From Metridium senile (Eukaryota; Cnidaria; Anthozoa; Actiniaria; Metridiidae): a stretch of DNA of 64,000 bases. This document shows, one piece after another, positions 13,287 through 23,997 of the stretch; positions within the stretch are counted from its first letter, which is position 1, and every line of letters starts with the position of its first letter. The translations under genes were made by a program, and so were the position numbers. The stretch is taken from assembly GCA_949775045.1 (NCBI GenBank), contig OX459098.1, forward strand, positions 21,930,375-21,994,374, written 5' to 3'. Below the pieces are notes generated by a model. It had not been told where the DNA came from. It worked only from the letters and a program-made list of their open reading frames with translations, and searched no databases.

Positions 13287-14632
13287 AAGAAATGGTCGAT
13301 AATTAGCGTGCGTATATCCAGTTCTGAAAGCACTCTGGTAGCTAGAGTCGCACTCGGCTAAAGCCTCGTGCGACTCTTACGCTACCATCGTGCTTCCAGA
13401 ACTGGATATACCACAGGTAGCCCAAGCTCACTGTTAGTGTTGATTTACTAAGGGATATATGGGTACTTTTGAACTTTCGATTTTTTGCCTTAAAATTTAA
13501 TAAAATTCAATAAAACTCTTACCGTGTCTTCTTGTTGATCTCTTTAATCCTCTGAGTTAATTTCAGCCGATTTCGTTCAGGAAAAATTACCTTCTCCCTG
13601 CCTTACATAAGAGGAGGAAAGGTAGGAAGCGAGCGCCTCCGAACCGCCTCCAAACTGCTCAACTCGATCCCAAATATTTCGCCAAAAAAGCTTTCCAATC
13701 CAAATATTTTCTCCCAGGGATTCCAATGGATAGATAAGCCATCCATTTATGCCAACGGATTTCAAAGTAAAGCTTTTTAGCAGCCACTAGCCTCCATTAA
13801 GTTCGACGAAACGCTTTCAAAATTCGCTTCAAACACCGTGACCCCATTATCTATGGGCACCCAAAGCCGTTAAATCTCAGAGAGAGACTGGGAACTAACA
13901 AATAACTGACCTTTCCACGGGGACACGGGATTCAAAGAATGTCAATATTATATTTAATTCAGAACTTACTAGATTTGAAGAGAAATATACGAGCTCGTTT
14001 TCATTACTTTTCTTTACGAAATCTCTATTTTCGTTACGGTTTTCCTTTTAAATTTTGTATTTGTAACGACATTCTTTGAATCCCGTGTCCCCGTGGAAAG
14101 GTCAGTTATTTGTTAGTTCCCAGTCTCTCTCTGAGATTTAACGGCTTTGGGTGCCCATAGATAATGGGGTCACGGTGTTTGAAGCGAATTTTGAAAGCGT
14201 TTCGTCGAACTTAATGGAGGCTAGTGGCTGCTAAAAAGCTTTACTTTGAAATCCGTTGGCATAAATGGATGGCTTATCTATCCATTGGAATCCCTGGGAG
14301 AAAATATTTGGATTGGAAAGCTTTTTTGGCGAAATATTTGGGATCGAGTTGAGCAGTTTGGAGGCGGTTCGGAGGCGCTCGCTTCCTACCTTTCCTCCTC
14401 TTATGTAAGGCAGGGAGAAGGTAATTTTTCCTGAACGAAATCGGCTGAAATTAACTCAGAGGATTAAAGAGATCAACAAGAAGACACGGTAAGAGTTTTA
14501 TTGAATTTTATTAAATTTTAAGGCAAAAAATCGAAAGTTCAAAAGTACCCATATATCCCTTACTAAATCAACACTAACAGTGAGCTTGGGCTACCTGTGG
14601 ATATACGCACGCTAATTATCGACCATTCCTTT
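13287..14632. mobile_element. Host hairpin element split by a fold-back insertion
   Basis: The outer arms GGTCGATAATTAGCGTGCG (about 13294) and CGCACGCTAATTATCGACC (to about 14624) are perfect inverted repeats. Without the 13412-14599 insertion they would form a compact hairpin that also contains the CCAGTTCTG/CAGAACTGG and GTAGC/GCTAC stems at 13318-13404. This shows that one palindromic element inserted near the end of another. Confidence 0.65.
13412..14599. mobile_element. 1.19-kb near-perfect fold-back transposon
   Basis: Arms 13412-13943 and 14068-14599 (about 532 bp each) are essentially identical inverted copies around a 124-bp spacer. The identical 62-aa open frames read out of the two arms confirm the near-identity. 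Termini are CACAGGTAGCCCAAGCTCA. The 7-bp direct repeat GATATAC flanks it (13405-13411 and 14600-14606). It has no transposase frame, so it must be mobilised in trans. Near-identical arms suggest recent origin or gene conversion between arms. Confidence 0.85.
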
Positions 14633-15599
14633 AATATCCTGATTTTCAATCATAATTTGAAATGTTATTCAATGAATTTCATGTTATATATTATCATTAT
14701 TTAATTCCGTAAGCTGATGTGAAAACATGACAGCAGAAAGCTTTATACTGCACTGTATCAAATTCTTCTAACAAAGCAACTGATATACGAATTGATTTTG
14801 AAGACAAATAATTAAGAAAGCTTGGGTATTTATGGTAGCTAGTTTCAAAGCATTTTTGGATAGCTATTATAAAATACACATAAATACGATCTTAAAAGCA
14901 TGCATTTAGCTCATTGAATAAGCATAAACATTCATGTCAAGGTTCAAAATCAAGATAATTAAGGACTTAACTTCAATGGGAATACATTTACTAACCTGCA
15001 AAGTTGTTTTGTTCGGGTCTCCTAGTTCGGGTTCGTAATTTCGACTTGTAGTTCGTGAGATCAGCCTTCAAATCGATTGATGAGACCAACCACAAAGCCA
15101 AACAGAGAGAAACTTTGCAGATCCGAAGATTATCATATACTTGCATAAACCTCCTATTCTGGATGAAAAATACTGATCCATTGTGATTTTACGTTCGTGT
15201 ACTTGTAAAAAACTGCATATCAACAGCACTGGACCGACATCACAGTTCATCACGAAATTGGCTAGAAAAGCAATATTTTCGTCGAATCTGATCAACAAAT
15301 TTGGCTATAGTGAACTATTGGATACTATTACATATCAAAGAACTCCCACTAGTAAAAAAAAAGTTCAGCAATGCAAAAAAAATCTAATGTTTTTGTGGAA
15401 ACAACCGAGTTAAACAATGGTCGCCATTTTGAATCGAGTCGTGACGTCACACTAGAGCGAGCCCACAACACGCCTTTTCCCTGGAGACGCCCCCTCCCTC
15501 CTGGTCCCGGTTTATAAAGTGTCGTGAGTTTTGATCATTGTTAAGTAATATGTTGATAATTAGTCGGGCTAGAGGGCCCGACTCTAGGTTTACCTTTTA

Positions 15600-15650
15600 G
15601 CCAATCTATGTATGTATGTATCTATCTATCCTGCTATCTATCTGTCATGT
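15600..15650. repeat. TATG/TATC microsatellite
   Basis: Runs of CTATGTATGTATGTATC followed by CTATCTATC units, about 50 bp in all. Confidence 0.7.
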
Positions 15651-16146
15651 CGCGTATAGGCCCAAAGAAAGCCCAAAGTCACGTGTTAAATCAAACTACC
15701 ATAATAATAATGCTTTGTCATAAATGTCACGTGATCCGATTACACAGGAAGCCCAAAAGTCACGTGTTAAACCCATAATGCTTTATGATAGCTGTCACAT
15801 GGTTCGAATCGATAGTTGACAAATTAGAATAAATAGGTGGAATATTCAATCTATCATAAAATTAGAATTGTTTAGTCTCCTGTGTTGATTTTATGACTAG
15901 CCCGACTTTGCGTCTAGTTAATTATTGTTTGCGTCTTGTTTTTAATTCCATGTTTAAGGGGTACCATGACATCGATCACGTTTCGTATACTGTAGCTGTC
16001 TCTTCAAGCTACAACGTAAATGAAACAATCTCGTGTATAAACGTGTTTGCTCGCTTCAGATTGAATCATCAGTTTGCATATCAAATCTAGTTATGTTTCA
16101 TGCAGACTTGCTGATATGACAAACGTTTCACTTTCACCATAATACC

Positions 16147-16200
16147 GTAATATATCAATCAATCAATCAATAATTTTATTAAAGTCTCAATTCCTTTAGC
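16147..16200 (-). repeat. Retroposon tail-like ATCA tandem
   Basis: ATCAATCAATCAATAATTTTATTAAAG is arranged as expected for the 3' end of a minus-strand LINE or SINE (ATTGATTGATT tail). Similar tails occur near 59807 (CAATCAATCAATCTTTATTAG). It may be the tail of the LINE whose reverse transcriptase relic lies at 17100-17595, with later insertions between. Confidence 0.4.
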
Positions 16201-16346
16201 GTTACACGAGTCTAATACCACTTTCTGATCTCCACAACATGTAAAACTGATTATTATGCATCGATCAAGCAATCAATAGCTATAAAACCTTACTCTGTTT
16301 AGCTAGTAAAACATGCATGTTTTGTGAACGAGCTGCGAACGTCTTA

Positions 16347-16564
16347 CAGCTCGACGCGCGCTACCGTTTCCACTGAGCAAGATTTTTGACGAAACTTCGA
16401 TACTTTTTTTTAACTCTTCGGCGACTTTTAATCAACCCATGGCCTCCAGGAAAGTGTGATGGACGTGACTGATTAGTTAAAACTCCCCGAAAAGTGTTAA
16501 AATAGTGTCAAGATTTTGTAAGAAATCTTGCTATAAAGTGGAAACGGTAGCGCGCGTCGCGCTG
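16347..16564. mobile_element. Palindromic MITE flanked by TA
   Basis: The ends read CAGCTCGACGCGCGCTACCG and CGGTAGCGCGCGTCGCGCTG, each bordered by TA. The interior continues with CGTTTCCACT and AGTGGAAACG and an AAGATTT/AAATCTT pair. TA flanks suggest a Tc1/mariner-type target duplication. Confidence 0.7.
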
Positions 16565-16857
16565 TAAACCTAGTTTTACACAAATAATAATAATATAATA
16601 ATTGCGTTTGATTTTGTGAAAAAATGAAGTCATGATCATATCCAGTAAGTTTGAAAACAGGGCTCAAGGGCTTTAAAAATTTTCTAGTGACAATAAAACG
16701 CTTTAAATAAAATTTCTCTTACGTTTACACGGTACCGGACGAATTGTTGACCGCTCAAAAAAACATCCGCTTAGGGGTTCCGTTCACACGGGACCACGCT
16801 AAACGAGCAATAATTTGGACGCCTAACCGATCAAATATTCGTCTGAACAGAGCGAGT

Positions 16858-17037
16858 GGTAGGGGTGATCGGCGGAGATTTTGAAAATGACCCCTAAAAG
16901 GTACGCACAGATACAAATAAAGCAGAGTAAAAACGACCCTTAGAACTGCTTTTTGAGCCAAATCTCTAAATGAACCCTAAAAGATATGCACTGGAAATAT
17001 TTTAACCCTAAAAGGTACGCCGATCACCCCTACCACT
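16858..17037. repeat. Inverted repeat around CCCTAAAAGGTACGC units
   Basis: GTGGTAGGGGTGATCGGCG is mirrored by CGCCGATCACCCCTACCAC. Inside, CCCTAAAAGGTACGC occurs twice in direct orientation, with a third, diverged copy between. Confidence 0.6.
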
Positions 17038-17051
17038 TGGATAAAGGGAGA

Positions 17052-17097
17052 AACCCCCCCCCCCCCCCCCCCGAACCCCCTCCCCCGACGCGGGGGT
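17052..17097. repeat. Poly-C tract
   Basis: About 20 consecutive C residues followed by CCCCCTCCCCCGACGC, next to the LINE relic. Confidence 0.8.
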
Positions 17098-17099
17098 TG

Positions 17100-17595
17100 G
17101 CTTACGTAAAATCGGTGAGATGCGTTCACAGACTTCACATTTTCTAGATTTAGTGACAAGCCGCACAGCAGAGTTCTGGATACGCTGCAGTTTTGAAATG
17201 AGAGTGTCTGGTAGACCGTATAAAAGACTGTTACAGTAATCTAGCTTATAGTCGTTATATAAGCATGAATAAGTTTTTCTGTGCTTTGAAAGTCAATATA
17301 TTTACGAATGTTTCCTATGCGTTTGAATGCGAAAGAGGCGTTTCTACACATATTATGGACGTGCGTTGACAGCGTAAGGCAATTATCTAATATAATCCCA
17401 AGGTCACGAACATCAGAAGTCGTCTTTATTTCAGTACCATCAATATCTATCGTCTCAATTGGTAGCCGAGGAACGAAACGCGAGAAAAAATGGATAACTT
17501 CCGTCTTAGAGGAGTTGCAAACTAGCTTGTTGTTGACCATCCAGCGGATAACATCATTTGTACAGAGTTCTAACCTATACACCGGCTATGCATAA
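17100..17595 (-). pseudogene. LINE reverse transcriptase C-terminal relic
   Basis: Reading on the minus strand, 113 codons resemble the end of a non-LTR reverse transcriptase and its thumb region: VIRWMVNNKLVCNSSKTEV, then DVRDLGIILDNCLTLSTHV and GNIRKYIDFQSTEKLIHAYI. After ATCAGC a frameshift interrupts the frame. In another frame the similarity continues as LDYCNSLLYGLP and LQRIQNSAVRLVTK, the conserved motif of CR1/jockey-type elements. The copy is therefore truncated and broken, with no N-terminal catalytic YADD part present. Confidence 0.8.
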
Positions 17596-17599
17596 AGGC

Positions 17600-18288
17600 G
17601 TGGCAATCAACATATCGTAGTTAATCATGTTTAGAATACAACAATGCTTTCAATATAGAAAGAGCACATCGAAATTAGTAATATTCCAAAGTTTTAATTT
17701 AGTAACATAAAATGATAAAAAGCTACAGCTGTTTGAATTTACAAGGATTTGACTGAAAATTTGAACTTTGGGCTGACGAGCCTCGTTTTCATGTTTTTGG
17801 TACATTTCAAATGCTGATAACTCTGCAGTAATTTAATACATGACACCATAACTCAACGAAATTACTAATTTAGACATGCTCTTTCTTGTAATTGAAAAAT
17901 ATTATTGAAATATTTTATATTTTGGACTAAACATATATGTACGATAGCTAGCGGTTAAAGTAGTTTGTAGTGCGACGTCAGTGTTTTAATTAAAAATATA
18001 CATTAAGAGAAATTTCGGGGGTTGAAGATGAATAATGAATAATGAATAACGGGTTCAAAATTGACTGGAATAATGAATTATTGCATCAAATCCTTTAGGA
18101 ATAACGAATAACAAAGAAATGATAAAAAAAATAATGAATTAACCCCGAACATTTCGTGAGAAATTAAATAGTGAAAAATGAATTATGCGAAATTTTGGAA
18201 TATGAATAATGAATTATGGAGAAAAAATGGTCAGGAATAATGAATTATTGACCACAAATAATTCACCTTCAAGGGCTGTTTTGATTAA
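17600..18288. other. Intergenic with AATAATGAAT repeats
   Basis: No gene. Around 18025-18265 the phrase AATAATGAATTAT recurs many times in slightly altered form, making a degenerate simple repeat of about 240 bp. Confidence 0.6.
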
Positions 18289-19897
18289 GGTGGATCAAAA
18301 CTTTCGCAAAGCAGATTTCTTGATTTTTTTAACTCGCTTGCTTCGCAAAAGTATCGCGCCAATTTAACTGAAATTTTGATATAATATAATTTGGTTATTC
18401 TATCTTTTAGCGATGTACATTATTTGTAAATTTTCTTAGTGGTTTCTTGGAAACAGTGGATTTTCAAACGACGGTATTTTTAGTTTTTACCGATTATTTC
18501 CAAATCCAACAGTCTGATCGTTATCAAAATTTCAGAATCTTATAATCACTTATAAAGCTGTAGTTCCTGTGAATTTAGTTGGAAAATCTGGGCTAGAAAA
18601 AAAGATATGAGCATGGTTCAAAATTGCGCCCGAAATCTGAAGCATATAAAGTATTGAGCCTTAGAATAAATAAAATACATAGGATTGCCTTGAACTTTCG
18701 ATATATTAATGCTCAATTACTTTTAATAAACATATCAAAAATTCAGTTTCATAGCTTTGAAATTAAAGGAGTAATATTTTTTTAGCTGAAGGTAGGTAGA
18801 GACGGCAAAAAGTGAACTTTCTTTAAAATTCACAATTTTCTTGTTTTCTTCAAAACGGCTCCAGAGATTTCTTTTAGATTCCCCATACCAGTAGTCCGAG
18901 GCTTTATCTAAATATCAGTGAAATGTTTACGGCTTGTCCTATCCTAACTTTGGAGAAAACATTTTTTGAATCTAGATGTATCTAAGCATCGCATATCGCT
19001 TCTGATAATTTATTCTATTACGAGCAACAACACTGAACTCGGCCGTTCCACATCCTCGCGTTCGGAGGAATATTTGCATATTCACCTTTGACTAATCTGT
19101 GTCGTTATGCAAATATTTCTCCGAACGCGAGGATGTGGAACGTCCGAGTTCAATGTTGTTGTTCGTAATAGAATAAATTATCAGAAGCGATATGCGATGT
19201 TTAGATACACCTAGATTCAAAAAATGTTTTCTCCAAAGTTAGGATAGGACAAGCCGTACAAATTTCACTGATATTTAGATAAAGCCTCGGACTATTGGTA
19301 TGTGGAATCTAAAAGAAATCTCTGGAGCCGTTTTGAAGAAAACAGGAAAATTGTGATTTATAGAGAAAGTTCACATTTTGCCGTCTCTACCTACCTTCAG
19401 CTAAAAAAATATTACTCCTTTAATTTCAAAGCTATGAAACTGAAATTTTGATATGTTTATTAAAAATAATTGAGCATTAATATATCGAAATTTCAAGGCA
19501 ATCCTATGTATAATATTTATTCTAAGGCTCAATACTTTATATGCTTCAGATTTCGACCTCAATTTTGAACCATGTTCATATCTTTTTTTCTAGCCCAGAT
19601 TTTCCAACTAAACTCACAGGAACTACAGCTTTATAAGTGATTATAAGATTCTGAAATTTTAATAACGATCGGACTGTTGGATTTGGAAAAAATTGGTAAA
19701 AACTAAAAATACCGCCGTTTGAAAAACCACTGTTTCTAAGAAACCACTAAGAAAATTTACAAATAATGTACATCGCTAAAAGATAGAATAACCAAATTAT
19801 ATTATATCAAAATTTCAGTTAAATTGGCGCGATACTTTTGCGAAGCGAGCGAGTTAAATAAATCAAGAAATCTGCTTTGCGAAAGTTTTGATCCACC
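18289..19897. mobile_element. 1.6-kb fold-back element with TTAA flanks
   Basis: Two arms of about 780 bp are inverted copies meeting near 19093. Outer ends read GGTGGATCAAAACTTTCGCA and TGCGAAAGTTTTGATCCACC. Both sides are bordered by TTAA (18285-18288 and 19898-19901), as for piggyBac- or Kolobok-type target duplications. The inner junction holds CCACATCCTCGCGTTCGGAG on one side and its complement on the other. The arms differ at scattered sites, so it is older than the fold-back at 13412. No transposase frame is present. Confidence 0.85.
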
Positions 19898-19901
19898 TTA
19901 A

Positions 19902-20471
19902 AGGAACCGCAAGAGTAGCTGACGCTCATATATAGCTGATGCTGGCGCCGAATGAAGAGTTTGTTTATTAAAAACACTCGGCTACTGACTGGTAAACTAT
20001 ATATTGTGGTATGAGTCGGTGTTTTTTAAGAAAAGCAGTTAAATCAAATATGTATGAAGATAAGCAAAAAATGAAAAAAAGTTATCGTCGATCAAAGAAA
20101 AAATGAAAAAAGCGAAAACATCCATACTTTTTTACTTGTTGGACGTCATCTGGCCGATGGAATAAAACAATACCAGTTTTTATATTAAATATTATAGTTG
20201 CTAGATATTTATCGATTTTTCATGATGGACCGCTGAAAATTCGCTCTCGTAAAATAATAAAATCACCGTGACGATTTTTTTACCCCGAAATTTACGACTA
20301 AAAACTGAAATCGCCACGACGTAAATTGGACTTTTTATATTAATTACAATCACATATTAAATGAGAGATATAATGAACGTGATTTGAAGTATATGGCAGA
20401 TATCACATGATGTGTCAAAAGAGCATCAATTATTCCAACATTTTAACAATTACTGGGCCGATATTGATCTC
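19902..20471. other. Spacer upstream of the receptor gene
   Basis: AT-rich, no gene seen. It leads into the promoter at 20472. Confidence 0.5.
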
Positions 20472-20504
20472 ATTTGCATATTGAGCTGAAGTCAACTATA
20501 AAAA
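20472..20504 (+). promoter_or_regulatory. Octamer motif and TATA box
   Basis: A perfect POU octamer ATTTGCAT at 20472-20479 is followed by TATAAAAA at 20497-20504, about 40 bp before the ATG at 20544. The spacing implies a very short 5' leader of roughly 10-20 nt. Such a compact TATA promoter is characteristic of tissue-restricted genes. Function is inferred. Confidence 0.55.
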
Positions 20505-20543
20505 CCAGACATCCGCACAGAATGTGTCAGAACAAGCAACACA

Positions 20544-23500
20544 ATGATATCGAACAAGTTATTTCTCGTAGTATTATCGTTATTCTGTGGATTACGTTCC
20601 CTCTGCAGCGCAAAAGGTTTCCAACTTTCTCTAACAAGATGCGAAAAGAGAACGGTATTGAATGATGAAACTAGGGAAGAAAGGATTGAAAACAGACGAA
20701 TTGAAGAGGTTGTCCAAAGTGTTGGTAATGCTGCTGAAGTTTGTCGACTGTGAGTACATAACATAAGAGGGAATATAAACAGTACTAGTAGAAAAGATTT
20801 TATAATACATGTACAACACTTAGCATAGTAATGATATTACATACAGAGTTCAAACCTGCAAACTGCATGGATAAGAAAAAAAAAAGAAAAATTGTCCTAT
20901 TTCACTATGACGTCACAGATTCATAACAACAATACGAGAATACACGTACACAATAAAATTATTATAAGTAATACCATGGCTCGAGGGAAATTAGTGATTA
21001 AATTTCCCCGAATACCGAGGGAAAATGTGTGGAAGTGCATGACAAATTTCACAAATTTTCCCGAGGTATTCGGGGAAATTTAATCACTAATTTCCCGCGT
21101 GCCATGGTATTACTTTGTAATACCATGATTACCGAGGAATATAGAACTACTGTTAGGAAATGCATGTTAGTTTTCATAGAAGCATAAATTATAAACTTTT
21201 ACAAAGCTGTTGATTTTCGGCATACTTTTAAAATAGTTGCTTTTGTTAAATGAGACAATGCCGAATTATACCACTATGCATTCATTATAGTTTGTTTGCA
21301 TAAACACGCATGACATACTATACTTCAATGTAGTCAACGCATGCGCATAGTTACTTAATGAGTCCCACAAGTGTTAGAGTATGGACTTGTGTGTAGTACA
21401 GGGTCCTTTGTGTTAAACATTTTCAACTGGGTCGAAGCGATCCAGGAATGGTCTCGATGATTGTTATGATGAGGGACCATTGGGGGATAGTCTCCTAAAT
21501 TTCCCTCATGCATACAACATGAGGGAAATTTAGAAGACAAAGAAATCCTTTGTCTTTTACTAAATTTCCCTTGCATAAATTAAATATAGAGGGAAATTTA
21601 GTAAAAGACAAAGGATTTCTTTGTCTTCTAAATTTCCCTCATGTTGTATGCATGAGGAAAATTCGGGTTTGTAAACCCATCGGAAGACAAAAGAATCCGA
21701 GGTGATCATGGTATTATTGCATTTACACTGAAGACGGAGAGGAAAGAAATGACAACAAAATGCCATAAATATGAAAGTATAAACATAGACACATAACATA
21801 CATAAAAACTAGATAATATGAAGCTCAATTTTCAAAGAGAAGGAAGATTTAGTTGAAATTGCCATTGTTTCAGTCGGCGATTCTATCCCCCACTGTAAAC
21901 ACATTGTGACGTCATAATAAAATAGGGCAATTACTCTATCCACATTATCAGAACTATAACTTAACTTGGCGGACTCTCCGTCCATTGATTTTAAAGCAGC
22001 CAAAACAACACAAGATTAACACATTAAAAAAGGTTTTATAATATATTTAGAACAATTAGCAAGGTAATACGATATTTATCAATAACGATTTTCGTAATGT
22101 ACTTAAAATAAAGAGTAACACTAAAACTTGACGTTTCGCAGTCAACATGACTGCATTTTCAAAAGTTATTTATTCAGAAATGTCAAATTAAGCTTTTATA
22201 CATGATGTTAATAGGCTGCGCCTCGAACTGGAACTAATTGTGCGGACTTGAAATCCCGTCCAGTCCTCATTGTCGAACTTGAAACATTACGTCAAAACTG
22301 GACGAGAGAAAAAAAAGCACTCTCGACATTATCAGACTAACTTTGCAGAATAATCCGTGCTTTGATTTCATAATAGCCAAAACTTTAAGTAAATAAATAA
22401 CATAAGATGCAAAATAAACATAAAAAAAATTATTTTATATTAAATGTAGAATACTTATCAAGGTAACACGATATTAAAAACTGTCCAAACTGGATAAGAA
22501 AATAGCCAAAACTTTAATTTATTTTAATTTGTTTTTATTTTTTCTTTGAAACTCATTATTGTTGTGTAATATTAAACATTATCGTTATCGAAGGAAATGT
22601 TAATATTGTCAGTTTAGTTTTAAGCTAACTTGACATTTTTGTACCAAGTTCTTCCATGAAACTTCTTCTCTTCAATTTCTCTGTTTTCCCTTTATATTTT
22701 TGCATCCTTCCTTCTCTTTTTTTTTGCATTCTTCCCTGTCCGGCCTCCTTTTCATCTTCCTCCCTTTCTTCGGTCGACTATTAATTCATCTTTCCACACC
22801 ACATTCCCTTATTTATTAATTGCCTTATTTCCACATTCATTTTTTGCCTTCTTTCCTCATTGCCTTCTTTCCACATTGCGCGCCTTCTTTCCACATTGCC
22901 TTATTTCAACATTGCCTTATTTCCAAATTGCCTTATTTCCAAATACCCCTGGGAACGTAGTCTGTTGGAGCTTGTTCCGGAAGTCAAAATTCAGCTCTTT
23001 CCTGATTGGTCGACCTTATTAGGTCAACCAATGAAAATCAAGATAACCATTCAAAGAAAGTCGTTAAACAAGTTTGAATTTTGACTTCCGGAACAAGCTC
23101 CAACAGGTCCTCCAACAGAGTACGTTCCCAGTATTTATTCTGGGAGCGAGAAACGAGCTACAGAAGATTACCCCTGGGTTCCCGAGGATGCTTATTTCCA
23201 CATTGCCTTCTTTCATCCATTCTCCATTTCTTTCTTCCTCCCATCCTTCCATCGTATATCCCGCATTGTATATCTTCCTTTGCTATTCTTCCCTGTACAT
23301 ATAGTTTATCCTTAATTTTTTAATTACTAAATTGTTGACTGTGTTGTTGTCTAGGAGACTGTCCCATGGAAACATTAGCTTTCTACCAAACGGTCTATTC
23401 AAAAACTTTACAAGTCTAATAGAATTGTGAGTATTACTTAATATTCCTGTGGTACGATCGGATTCCGTATAATCAAGTATCTTTATATTTTCTAGATCGT

Positions 23501-23966
23501 TGGCAGAGAATAATATCAAGACAATCGAAGCAAATGCGTTTGTGGGGCTTTCCTCTCTTAAAACATTGTAAGTTGTATTTGCTGTTTCACTGCAATAATC
23601 AATCATAATACCATAGCGAATATACATAGCCTCCGCAGGCTTCTCCGCTTCGTTTTCTTTTTTTTCCCTTTTGGGCTTCCTGTATCGAATGACAAAGGGA
23701 TCCCATGAGAGAGAAAGGAAAGGGAAAGGGTTGCCTGCGGAGGAGGGTAGCCAATACAATAAGTTGAGCACCGTGAAAAGTGATACTTCCCTTTACTGAC
23801 GTTTTAATGACTTAACATTACTCCAACGAAGGGCGAAGGTTCAAAACGTCAGTCAAATTAATTAAAGTATCGCTTCTTACAACTTTCATTTAATTGCCTA
23901 TCGTTTATATTGATAACGACGCAGCCTATACTAGTTTACTTGGTTGTCAGGCCTTTTATATTTCAG

Positions 23967-23997
<31 letters not shown>

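Larger units (their letters stand above)
10018..15520. mobile_element. Possible large element bounded by inverted blocks
   Basis: Near 10018-10160 the plus strand reads GGTCAGGAGGGAGGGGGTG, then CTAGTGTGACGTCAC, then GCGCCATTTTGA. Near 15410-15515 the same three blocks occur in inverted order and orientation (GCCATTTTGA, GTGACGTCACACTAG, CCCCCTCCCTCCTGGTCCC). Between them lie 5.5 kb with no convincing gene and several nested palindromes. The blocks could be diverged ends of one large non-autonomous element or two separate inverted copies of a small repeat. Spacing between blocks differs on the two sides, so similarity is patchy. Confidence 0.35.
20750..23354 (+). other. Intron 1 of the LGR-like gene
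   Basis: The 2.6-kb intron begins GTGAGTAC and ends TTGTCTAG. It contains three palindromic repeats (20966-21115, 21503-21657, 22962-23106) and pyrimidine-rich low complexity near 22660-22950 and 23190-23330. I saw no further leucine-rich-repeat exon. Confidence 0.5.

Noticed and set aside
13577..14434. Identical 62-codon open frames in opposite directions
   Set aside because: They are the two arms of one palindromic element. Identity reflects the inverted repeat, not two genes.
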